A stretch of DNA of 27,033 bases from Myxococcota bacterium (GTDB lineage Bacteria > Myxococcota_C > UBA6777): contig JAKLKB010000154.1 of the NCBI GenBank assembly GCA_023150835.1, forward strand, positions 1 to 27,033, read 5' to 3'. A program made the position numbers and the translations under genes. Position 1 is the first letter of the stretch. Every line of letters begins with the position of its first letter. Below, piece by piece: positions 6,588-14,932 of this stretch. Under the pieces are notes generated by a model. The model saw only the letters and a program-made list of their open reading frames with translations, had not been told where the DNA came from and ran no database searches.

Positions 6588-9500
6588 ATGAATCTGCAAC
6601 AACGCTTTGATGAACGCCAAGCCTCTCTAACGCAGGCCAAAAACAGCCAAGGCTCTTTGCGCCTCGAAGCAATTGATGCGCTTGGAAAGGGCGGATACGC
6701 CGACCTCGAAGTCCTGCTATTCTTGCGCGCTGGCCTTGTTGCAACGAGTGTGGGCGAAGGGATGGCTTGTGTGCGCACCCTGTACCGCCTGCAAGGGGAT
6801 ATCTGTTTACCTTGGATCATCGAAGCGCTGCCCTCGATGCCACGGGGCGTTGCGCGAGAAGCCGCTTCTTGGCTCACCGAACAAGGGCATCGCGGCAAAC
6901 GAGAGCTTACACGGCTGCTCGATCACAAAGAAGACACGCTGTTTGCGATGATCTCGGTGCTGTTGTTTGAAGAAGCCCCCGATATGGTAGCCGATTGGTG
7001 CAAGCGCCGTCTTCCTCAACAAGACGAAGCCCGCGCTCAGCGTGCGCTCGGTCTCGCCGTGTATCTGCTTGAGGATGGATGGCAAAAAGAAAAGAAGCCG
7101 AAACGACGCCAACAACGAAACGATATGCTTTTGCTGCTTTTGCGCCAAAAAGACCACGCCAACGAAACCATCCGCGAGGCCGTCGCAAAAGCCCTCAAAG
7201 AAGCCAAAGATCAAGATCCTTTGTTTGTCGCAGCCTTTCGTTTGCCGTCGATGGATGCCCAAGAAAAGCTCGGTGTATTGGGGATGTTGGAAACCAAGGG
7301 CCGCGAACAACACGCCGATTGCATCGAGCCTTTGATCGACGAAACCAACGAAGAAGTGTTTTTGACAGCATTTCGCGTGATCTGCAAACTCGATCCATCG
7401 CGTCGGCACAAATGGTTTGAGCGATGCGTCCAAACCACGGCCTCTTCGCGCTTTTTGACCGCGATCTCGATCACCAAAGCCGCCAACGATCACGAAGTCT
7501 GGAACGATCTGTTGCAAGCCCCCGCCATGTGGGGCGGTATGGAACGCATCGAATCGATCAAAGCCTTGTGCGAAGTGTTTCCTCGCTACAACAACGCCAC
7601 ACGCAAAACAGAGTTCGTCGAGATCCTTCGCCGTTATGCCAGCGATCCGACCGATGGCGTGCGCGAGACGGTCTTTCCGCAGCTTGCGCGCCTCGCGACC
7701 CCCGCAGAGGAAAGCCTCTTCATCGCGGGCGTCTCGGACTCGACGGCTACCGTTCGTGAACATGCCTTGCTCGGACTCCAACAATGCAGCCCCGAAAAAG
7801 CATGGGAACCCGCGATCGCTCTGTGTCGAGATGGCGCATTGACCGTCAAATGCGCTGCATACGGCGTCCTTTTACATGACGTTGCGCGCTGCCCCAACAA
7901 GATCTTTTTACAAGCCTGTCGCGAAGAAGACGCAACACTCCAACAACGCGCAGCTTCAAGCATCTCTCGATTGCCCGAAGCTCTGTTTCGTCGGTTGGTC
8001 GGACCCTTGCTAACCACCCGAAGCCAAACCGTCCAAGCAACGCTCGAACGCATGGCTCCGCTTTGCGAAAAAGACGAACAGTTGGCCTTGTTGCGCAAGG
8101 GTCTGCTCCAAGCCCATCCGAGCGGCATCTCGGCCATCTGCAAGGCTCTTTTTGAGCAAAGCCCGCAGCCGTGGACTGATCTCGAAGAAGCCTTGCCCAA
8201 TATGCGCCCTGTGGTGCGTGCAGCCCTTGTAGCGGTCTTGCGCCTAGACGCTTCGGAACAAGCACACCAGATGTTGCGCCATCTGCTCAAAGATGCGGAT
8301 GCTGAAGTTCGCCGCTGTGCGCTCGAAGCGCTCCAAGAAAAGTCTCGCGAAGAGGCGATGGATGCGGCACTGACGATGCGCGACGACGAAAACGCTGCGA
8401 TCCGCCTTGCCGCGATCCAACTCCTGCGCACACGCACCAGCGATGCAACGTTGGCGCTGTTGCTGCCGATGGCGCGAGACGAAGACGCCAGCGTTCGGCG
8501 CGAAGCGCTCGATGCGTTGTCAGCCTACGATGATCCCGAAGTCTTGAGCGAACTGGTTAGCTCTGTGAACGATGTGGATGAGGATATCAAAACCTTCGCC
8601 AAAGAGCTGTTGCAACGGAACGCAGAAGCTGTCCCCGCGCTGCGCCATGCGCACCGTCGTAGCTTCTTTTGGGACGATAGTGATCTCCCCGCAGGGATGC
8701 CTGTGTGGGAACGCTTGCACCAGCAAGTCGACGAAGTGCGGATGTGGGCAAGCCGTATCGGCCAGCTTTTGCTCGGCGCGCCTGTCTTGGTTCACCAATA
8801 CCGTCAAGGACTTGGCCGAACATGGCGGCGCAGCAAAGACGGGGTGATCGAGATCGAATTGTCGGATACACCGATCACACAAGGGCATCCCTTTGGCGAA
8901 GAGATCGTGAAAGGCTTGGCCCTCCACGAGATCGGACACCACTTGTATGACTTTGGAGTTCGCGGTTTCCCCACCGTTCGAGGGATCGCCCGATCCGAAG
9001 GACTCGGGCACTTGTTTGATGTGTTGATCGACGAACGCCTCGAACGCCGCTTGCGTTCACGACGCCCGATGTGGGGGATCTATTTTGATCGCCTTGCATC
9101 GTACGCCTTTGCGCAGCGTTGGCACCGACTACCGCTCCAAGAACTCGCAACATTCCTAGAGCGTTCGGTCGAAGAAGTGCGCGAAGATATCGCAAACGGC
9201 CTACTGCCCGGGATCTTGGTAGAAGCAGGTGAAGTCCTCACCGAAGGCCGCATGATGGCGCGCTTCTTTGGCGGTTTTCGCAGTCGTCGCATCGAGGATC
9301 TGCGGATCGCCAACGCCGACAGCGTGCTTTTGCGAGACAGCGATCTTCTCCGTATCCCCGACGCTTTAGCGCCCGAAACAGCCTTTTTGTGGTGCTTGCG
9401 CTGCGGCTTTGACCCAACGCTTTCGCCTGATCCACGCATCGCCCAAGCCATCGCCCTTGTGCAAGGTGAGTTCCGTCATCTCGAACATGCCGAGATCTTG

Positions 9501-10532
9501 CAACTCGCACGCGATATCACCGCGATCTTGGGCCATCCCGAAGATCCTTGCTGCAAAGAACAGCGTCAGCGTCGTCGCCAAAAACTGAGCGGCCTCGGCC
9601 ATCTGCGCAGCATTATGCAGCGTGTCAAACACCGGATGCGTGAAGTCGGAACGCTCCCTTCCCAAGGTCAAAAGATCCGAGGTTGTGGCGTCCGCAAACA
9701 AACACGCGAGATCATCTATGAACGCAAGCCCAGCGGCGAAAAAGGCGAGGGAGGCCAAACCCTCCACCTTGGCGCGCAGCTTGATTTCCCTTTACTCGAT
9801 CAAATCCAGAAATTCGATCGCAACGCAACGGAACAAACCGTCTTGTGCAAGAAAGTTCGGCCTTTTGTGCGCTTGATGCGTGCCTATTTTGAGCGGCTTG
9901 GTCGAAAAAATGTGGACGAGTATGCTTCCCGGCGTGGACGACGCCTTGATATGGGGCAGATCCGCAACGCTTGTGTGCGGCCCCATCTCAATGTCCTCGT
10001 TCACAGCGAAGAGATCCATACCGCCGATCTCTATATCGGCCTATTGATCGACCGTTCGGGTTCGATGTCGGGTGATAAACTCGAAAGTGCCAAAGCCTTC
10101 GGCACCTTGCTTTGCGAAAGCGCCAAAGGCTTGCGCGGCATCCAAGGCCACGTCCACGCTTTTGATGACAACACATGGTATCCGCTCGGTGACTTCGAGT
10201 CGAACAACATCGCCTCCCTCAGCTCAGGCGGCGCAAACAACGATGCTGGCGCTCTTTTGCGCGCCGCAGAACTCGCACTCCAAAGCAAAAAGCGGCAAAA
10301 GTTGTTGATCATGATCAGCGATGGCTCGCCCACCGAATGTTCTGTCGAGTCGCTCAAAAAATTGGTCGAGATCCTCGGGCGCGAACACGGTATCCTTTGC
10401 GCCCAAGCTGCCGTCGAAACTCTCCCCGAGATCGCCTTCCCCCATTATGTCGATCTCAGCCAATATCGCTTTGGTGATGCAGTGCAGCGCTTTGGAAAAC
10501 TCCTGATCCGACTCACCCAACACGTCGCATAA
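6588..10532 (+). CDS. Giant HEAT-repeat/HExxH metallopeptidase-like/VWA protein
   Basis: This 1314-residue protein has three parts. Residues 1 to about 690 are helical repeats of HEAT type, clearest at 565-690 where units such as DEDASVRREALDAL recur. Residues about 697-960 contain HEIGHH (780-785) and, about 30 residues later, VLIDERLERR (812-821). This matches the HExxH plus (N/D)xxEDxRIE pattern of the metallopeptidase-like domain found ahead of VWA domains in DUF2201/CobT-like proteins. Residues about 1150-1314 form a VWA domain with MIDAS DRSGSMSG (Asp1155, Ser1157, Ser1159) and the later SDGSP Asp (1245). No signal peptide or membrane segment is seen, so it is probably cytoplasmic. The MoxR ATPase just upstream is the expected partner that acts on the VWA domain. 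Peptidase activity is not certain; the domain may only bind metal. Confidence 0.85.
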   Translation: MNLQQRFDERQASLTQAKNSQGSLRLEAIDALGKGGYADLEVLLFLRAGLVATSVGEGMACVRTLYRLQGDICLPWIIEALPSMPRGVAREAASWLTEQGHRGKRELTRLLDHKEDTLFAMISVLLFEEAPDMVADWCKRRLPQQDEARAQRALGLAVYLLEDGWQKEKKPKRRQQRNDMLLLLLRQKDHANETIREAVAKALKEAKDQDPLFVAAFRLPSMDAQEKLGVLGMLETKGREQHADCIEPLIDETNEEVFLTAFRVICKLDPSRRHKWFERCVQTTASSRFLTAISITKAANDHEVWNDLLQAPAMWGGMERIESIKALCEVFPRYNNATRKTEFVEILRRYASDPTDGVRETVFPQLARLATPAEESLFIAGVSDSTATVREHALLGLQQCSPEKAWEPAIALCRDGALTVKCAAYGVLLHDVARCPNKIFLQACREEDATLQQRAASSISRLPEALFRRLVGPLLTTRSQTVQATLERMAPLCEKDEQLALLRKGLLQAHPSGISAICKALFEQSPQPWTDLEEALPNMRPVVRAALVAVLRLDASEQAHQMLRHLLKDADAEVRRCALEALQEKSREEAMDAALTMRDDENAAIRLAAIQLLRTRTSDATLALLLPMARDEDASVRREALDALSAYDDPEVLSELVSSVNDVDEDIKTFAKELLQRNAEAVPALRHAHRRSFFWDDSDLPAGMPVWERLHQQVDEVRMWASRIGQLLLGAPVLVHQYRQGLGRTWRRSKDGVIEIELSDTPITQGHPFGEEIVKGLALHEIGHHLYDFGVRGFPTVRGIARSEGLGHLFDVLIDERLERRLRSRRPMWGIYFDRLASYAFAQRWHRLPLQELATFLERSVEEVREDIANGLLPGILVEAGEVLTEGRMMARFFGGFRSRRIEDLRIANADSVLLRDSDLLRIPDALAPETAFLWCLRCGFDPTLSPDPRIAQAIALVQGEFRHLEHAEILQLARDITAILGHPEDPCCKEQRQRRRQKLSGLGHLRSIMQRVKHRMREVGTLPSQGQKIRGCGVRKQTREIIYERKPSGEKGEGGQTLHLGAQLDFPLLDQIQKFDRNATEQTVLCKKVRPFVRLMRAYFERLGRKNVDEYASRRGRRLDMGQIRNACVRPHLNVLVHSEEIHTADLYIGLLIDRSGSMSGDKLESAKAFGTLLCESAKGLRGIQGHVHAFDDNTWYPLGDFESNNIASLSSGGANNDAGALLRAAELALQSKKRQKLLIMISDGSPTECSVESLKKLVEILGREHGILCAQAAVETLPEIAFPHYVDLSQYRFGDAVQRFGKLLIRLTQHVA

Positions 10533-11640
10533 TCGGGCATCTCGCAAAAAACAAAAAAATGCGAACCAAAACTGCGATCGCTCGTACTCTCGGCCAAACC
10601 AACGCACAAAAAGCTCTTGCTTTTGTGCAAACCCCTTCGTCTCGTTACCATAGGATTTACGCACGTAGGGGCAGACAGATGTGGCTGCCCAAGGATAGGG
10701 CGTCTGGGCGCTACCCTTCGATCATAGATCACTCGGATATCGTATCAGTCCTATTATTACCAGTAGATTTTTTGATTCTTGACGATTTGTTGGGCCCGAG
10801 GTGATCCCAACCCGCAACGGATGGCCCTTACACGCTGTCCGGGGCAAATTGAAAATCATCTCAATGGACGTAAAACGCGCGGTATCACGCTGCGCACGCG
10901 GCAACAGAGCCTAGTCAAACCTTTTGTTGCCGTCGGATGCAGAAACGGTACGGATCTTCAATCCACAGTTGAGTCCTCGTGAAAACGAAACCAGCAGTGT
11001 TTTGGCGGTTCGCCTGCATCGTCCCGGCCTTGGTTCGTTCGCGTCCCAAGTCACCGACGGGACCTTTGCATACGCAAGTGTGCTCAGACCTATCGACAAC
11101 ATCGTCTTTTTGGCGGTCGCGTCGAGAGTATCGTCGTCCGCGTTTAGGTTGTCGGTATGTGGCCCAAACACGGTCATCCACGCGCAAAACCTTGGAAGCG
11201 ATAGCCTCCACAAAGTCGGTCCTTGAATTTCAGGATCTGCTTTGCAAAAGGGCGGCGCACGGCGGATGATCCTTGTTCTTCAGCCCCTCCCCAGATCCAC
11301 GAACGAAGACCTGTGGTGTCCGAAAGGACCAATGGAGATGCGTCTCCGCCCGGCGAGTTTCTTGGGGTGCCTTTTGGCTTTAGGGTCTGTCCTGTGTCAC
11401 GGCTGCGTACCAAACATCCGACTAGGTCGGCAATGATCACCGCCCCGATGGTGCTTCTTTGCTTGGCGACCGAGTTCTTCGCTTTGTTGTTGATAGAATG
11501 ATCTTGTGGTGTGACGGCCACCAAAACTCTGTCATCGCGCACCTTCGGGTGTTTTGGCAAAGTTTCGGTCTCTTCGCCCGCCACGATCAAAGGGGAACGT
11601 CCCAAAGACTCTCCCTGCGCACACAACACCCGCGCCGAAC
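10533..11640. other. Long intergenic region, no supported gene
   Basis: About 1.1 kb without a convincing gene. Short open frames exist on both strands at 10911-11226 and 11223-11501, but they overlap one another, lack ribosome sites and match no family I know. A worn copy of repeat family A is present at about 10674-10745. The rest could be decayed coding sequence or an unannotated RNA; nothing in it is diagnostic. Confidence 0.5.
10674..10745 (-). repeat. Degenerate family A element
   Basis: The core GTAGGGGCAG...GTGGCTGCCCAA and the right end CGGATATCGTAT match the complete elements at 20101-20331. The core hairpin arm is mutated and the left terminal repeat is not recognisable. Confidence 0.6.
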
Positions 11641-11656
11641 TTCGTTGCGGGAGGAC

Positions 11657-11684
11657 CGAAGGGTGGGAGCAATCCCACCCTTCG
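11657..11684. other. Perfect 12-bp hairpin with GCAA tetraloop
   Basis: The stem CGAAGGGTGGGA (11657-11668) pairs perfectly with TCCCACCCTTCG (11673-11684) around GCAA, a GNRA tetraloop if the plus strand is transcribed. No T-run follows, so it is not a normal intrinsic terminator. It may be the tip of a structured RNA or part of a palindromic repeat. Confidence 0.55.
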
Positions 11685-11752
11685 CAGAACCCCCCTGCTT
11701 TTCTGCCCTCCGCCTTTCCGCCTTCTCGGCTGGCTTCGTTGACCTCACCCCT

Positions 11753-11813
11753 GCCCCTTCGGGGCATCCCCTCTCCACGCTTACGCTCACTGCGTTCGCA
11801 ACGTAGAGAGGGG
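11753..11813. repeat. Palindromic intergenic repeat with CCCCTCTC/GAGAGGGG arms
   Basis: A GCCCC-TTC-GGGGC hairpin (11753-11765) is followed by CCCCTCTC (11768-11775) and its complement GAGAGGGG (11806-11813) around 30 nt. A similar palindrome (CCCTCCCC/GGGGAGGG) lies at 26949-26972. Such G/C-rich palindromes are common dispersed intergenic elements. Confidence 0.5.
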
Positions 11814-11834
11814 AAAAGGCAAAAACCCCGTCGC

Positions 11835-12231
11835 CGTGCTTTCCGCACTTTCCGTACTTTCCGCACTTCCGCACTTCCGCACTTCCGCACTTTCCGTACT
11901 TTCCGTACTTTCCGTACTTTCCGTACTTTCCGTGCTTTCCGTGCTTTCCGTGCTTTCCGTGCTTTCCGTGCTTTCCGTGCTTTCCGTGCTTTCCGTGCTT
12001 TCCGTGCTTTCCGTGCTTTCCTTTCCGTGCTTTCCGTGCTTTCCGTGCTTTCCGTGCTTTCCGTGCTTTCCGTGCTTTCCGTACTTTCCGCACTTCCGCA
12101 CTTCCGCACTTCCGCACTTTCCGTACTTTCCATACTTTCGGTATTTTCCGTACTTTCCGTACTTTCCGCACTTCCGCACTTCCGCACTTTCCATACTTTC
12201 GGTATTTTCCGTGCTTTCCGTGCTTTCCGTG
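11835..12231. repeat. Tandem array of 9-bp and 8-bp units
   Basis: About 44 tandem units occur. Most are the 9-mer CTTTCCGTG or its A variant CTTTCCGTA; runs of an 8-bp unit CTTCCGCA are interspersed. The unit variants are clustered in blocks. A block with 8-bp units followed by the variant CATACTTTCGGTATTTTCCG occurs twice (about 12090-12150 and 12165-12210), showing higher-order duplication. Because 9 is a multiple of 3, all six frames stay open, which yields long meaningless ORFs (poly VLS, FPC, KHG, EST). The array ends 400 bp upstream of the hydrolase gene. Confidence 0.9.
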
Positions 12232-12305
12232 GACTCTTCTTTGCTGTGCGCCCTCTGCATGATGCCCGCGATTTGTACCCATGTAAGAGGCGGGGCTGGG
12301 GGTGA

Positions 12306-12330
12306 GGTGTATGGTGCATCCCCATACACC
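12306..12330. other. 9-bp inverted repeat
   Basis: GGTGTATGG (12306-12314) and CCATACACC (12322-12330) are perfect complements around a 7-nt loop, just right of the tandem array. No T-run follows. Role unknown. Confidence 0.4.
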
Positions 12331-12350
12331 AAGCTTTCCGCCTTGGAGTT

Positions 12351-12370
12351 AACGAACACGGGGTTTTTGG
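12351..12370 (+). repeat. Fragment of dispersed repeat family B
   Basis: Only the right end of the element, AACGAACACGGGGTTTTTGG, is present. It matches the ends of the complete copies at 2797 and 20365. Confidence 0.6.
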
Positions 12371-12636
12371 CCAACTGCGTTGCTCCGATGAGAGATTCGC
12401 TTTCGAGCGTGTACACGCTTTTCATGCTTTGCCGTCTCTGCCCTCGTTCGCTTCGGCGTGTTAGAACACGTTTCAATTTTTCCACCATCTTCTTGATAAT
12501 TCATCGCAAATCTCATAAATCATTGATTTATCGAAACAAATATACGCACCGAACCGATACTCTGAACAATCTTCTCAAGCATTGCACAACGCAAGCTTCG
12601 GTTTTCGATTTTCATTATGCGTGGAAGGAAAAGAAC

Positions 12637-14739
12637 ATGTCCTCAAGAATCGACAACAACCGCCCCAATATCGCCCCCCCCGCCTCGCCTTCGACCCATA
12701 CGCCCACCCGATCAAACGCCACGACACCGACTGCACCAACCGCACCGACCGCGCCGACTGCACTCCCCACCACAGAGCGTCTCGCCGAAGCCAACGCAAC
12801 CCTCGCTCGTGCCGGAGAAACCGCACCTCGCACCGCACTTACTCGCGATATCGCAGGAGCCACTCCCTCCACAACCACCAACACCAACGCACGCAGCATC
12901 CCCCGTGAAACCGCCCCCACAAACCAACTCAACTTCAACACCAACCCCGAAGCCTTGCGCCGCGCCGAAGCCTCTTCGCTTGGCCGCCTCGCTGCCACCG
13001 AGATCCCCAAACATGCCGAAACCTACCGTCGCGCCTCCGAATTAACAGGCGTGCCCGCCGAGATGATCGCAGCGATACACGGAAACGAAGGCCAGTTCGG
13101 AACTTACCGCCCTTCCACACGCGGACCTGAATCGGGCTTTGGTCTCGACCCGCGCTCCGTCACCACCCAATGGGGCAACGAACAACTCGCCAAACACGGC
13201 CTCGGTACGTGGGAACGCGGTACAGGAACCGAGCGATCCACCCTCCAAAGCGCCGTGATCGCCGCAGAACACCTCAAACGAAATGCCGGATACGCGGGCA
13301 TCCAAGTGGATCGGCAAATGAACCAAGGCGAGATCGCAGGTGCCGTCCATTCGTATATGGCCGGCCCCAACTCTGGAAAACGCGCCAACGAAAACGGTAG
13401 CGGCTGGATGCTCAACCCCTCCGATCCCAACCCACACCCCCAACATCCGGGCGGAACAAGCATCGGTCGCAACGGTGAAACCATCCGCGTTGCACCTTCC
13501 CGAAAAGAAGGGCTGTTGCGTTGGGACACCTTGCTGCCGATCGCCCAAAAACACCTCGGCCAAACACCCACTACTGGCGCAACCGAACCTCGCACAGGCT
13601 CCGTTCCTCCCGATCACACAGGCTCCGTTCCTCCCGATCACACAGGCTCCGTTCCTCCCGATCATACGGGCAATCCCACGAACAACAACTCCCTCGGCCA
13701 ACTGCTCAACCGCAACCCCAACCTCCGCACCAACCAAGATCTGATCAACCATGCCTACAAAAACTCCGACAACACTTGGAATGGTGCTTCCAATTACGTT
13801 CGCGATCTCGGCCTCAATATCAACGACCTCGCTTCCAACCGCAACGGCTCTCTCCCTCGCTCCAACGGAACTCAACCCACCCAACCCACTCAACCCACCG
13901 CCCCACAAAGCCCCTTGGATCGGACCCTCGCACAAAATCCCGGCCTCCGCACCAACCAAGACATGATCAACCACGCCTACAAACAAGGCGGCAACACCTT
14001 CAATGGTGCTTCCAATTATGTCCGTGGCCTCGGCCTCAACATGAATACCCTGCTCGCCAATCGCGGTGGTGAGTTGCGCCAAGGCTCCACTCAACCCACT
14101 CAGCCCACTCAACCCACCCAGCCCACGGGCCCGATCAACCAACCCAACGGCACCGACCCCGTCAACGTCCCCCGCAGCCAGATCGATCGCTCGATCAACA
14201 ACGTGAACCCTTGGACGCCCGTCAATGCGCCACGTACGAACTCTCCCGATGCGCGTAATCCTTCGGAGTACTCCCGTGTGATCGATCAGTTTGGCGTCGA
14301 AAACAACGGTCGCTACGCCAAAAACCGCCAAGGATTGGGCGAAACCTACTGCAATATCTTTGCATGGGATGTCACCAAAGCGATGGGCGCAGAGATCCCT
14401 CACTGGGTCAACAGCAACGGTGATCCCGCCTCCCCCAGCACACGCGGCGCTCGCGAACTCACCGCCAACGCAACCCACGACTGGCTCAACCAACACGGCG
14501 CTCGCCACGGCTGGCGACAAGCCTCCGCCGAAGAGGCCCAACGCGCTGCCAACGAAGGACAGCCTTCTGTTGCCGTCTGGAAAAACCCTCATGGCATCGG
14601 TCATATCGGCGTGATCCGCCCGGGTGACATGACCGATCGCGGCCCCGCTCTCGCCCAAGCCGGCGGACGCAACCTCAACGATGCGCATATCCGCGACGGC
14701 TTCGGAAATGCCCAACCCGTCTATTGGGTCCACAACTAA
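12637..14739 (+). CDS. Two-domain peptidoglycan hydrolase-like protein
   Basis: This 700-residue protein has a Thr/Ala/Pro-rich N-terminal region (1-85). A lysozyme/transglycosylase-like domain follows (about 115-300), with GVPAEMIAAIHGNEGQFG and Glu151 as candidate catalytic acid. Then come three exact TGSVPPDH units (320-343). Two 45-residue repeats (about 360-404 and 434-478), each with LRTNQD(L/M)INHAYK and NGASNYVR, are joined by TQPTQP linkers. A C-terminal Cys-His hydrolase-like domain (about 545-700) carries ETYCNIFAWD (Cys572) and GIGHIGVIRPG (His656), as in CHAP/NlpC-P60-type cell-wall amidases or peptidases. No signal peptide is seen, so export would need a dedicated route such as a type VI or injection-type system, or lysis. 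ATG 12637 has GGAAGGA about 7 nt upstream. No immunity gene or secretion genes are adjacent. Domain calls are by motif only. Confidence 0.75.
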   Translation: MSSRIDNNRPNIAPPASPSTHTPTRSNATTPTAPTAPTAPTALPTTERLAEANATLARAGETAPRTALTRDIAGATPSTTTNTNARSIPRETAPTNQLNFNTNPEALRRAEASSLGRLAATEIPKHAETYRRASELTGVPAEMIAAIHGNEGQFGTYRPSTRGPESGFGLDPRSVTTQWGNEQLAKHGLGTWERGTGTERSTLQSAVIAAEHLKRNAGYAGIQVDRQMNQGEIAGAVHSYMAGPNSGKRANENGSGWMLNPSDPNPHPQHPGGTSIGRNGETIRVAPSRKEGLLRWDTLLPIAQKHLGQTPTTGATEPRTGSVPPDHTGSVPPDHTGSVPPDHTGNPTNNNSLGQLLNRNPNLRTNQDLINHAYKNSDNTWNGASNYVRDLGLNINDLASNRNGSLPRSNGTQPTQPTQPTAPQSPLDRTLAQNPGLRTNQDMINHAYKQGGNTFNGASNYVRGLGLNMNTLLANRGGELRQGSTQPTQPTQPTQPTGPINQPNGTDPVNVPRSQIDRSINNVNPWTPVNAPRTNSPDARNPSEYSRVIDQFGVENNGRYAKNRQGLGETYCNIFAWDVTKAMGAEIPHWVNSNGDPASPSTRGARELTANATHDWLNQHGARHGWRQASAEEAQRAANEGQPSVAVWKNPHGIGHIGVIRPGDMTDRGPALAQAGGRNLNDAHIRDGFGNAQPVYWVHN

Positions 14740-14932
14740 CCCCCCTCTCTTTCCCCCATCCCCCGCTTCCTCCCTCTTCTCCCGCACTCTCCACGTTTCC
14801 TCTTGATGATGACCTTCAAACGGCTTGGCAAACCACCGCGCAAGGTGTATGTGGGAAGAGTTCTCTTCTCTTTCGATCAGACGGCCCCATCGGGCGACTT
14901 TCCTTCCCCACAACAAAGGATCGAAAAAAACG

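Noticed and set aside
5488-6744. 418-residue minus-strand frame opposite the MoxR gene
   Set aside because: Shadow of the ATPase gene, which has all Walker motifs on the plus strand.
11174-12488. Long minus- and plus-strand frames through the array (poly KHG, EST, RKA, VLS)
   Set aside because: All six frames are open across a 9-bp repeat. No ribosome sites and no recognisable domain.
11836-14739. 967-residue plus-strand frame joining the tandem array to the hydrolase gene
   Set aside because: The first 267 residues are translated 9-bp repeats and intergenic DNA. The start at 12637 has a good ribosome site, and the frame is open only because the unit is a multiple of three.
13042-14916. 624-residue minus-strand frame opposite the hydrolase gene
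   Set aside because: Shadow of a real gene; the plus strand shows domains, catalytic motifs and a ribosome site.
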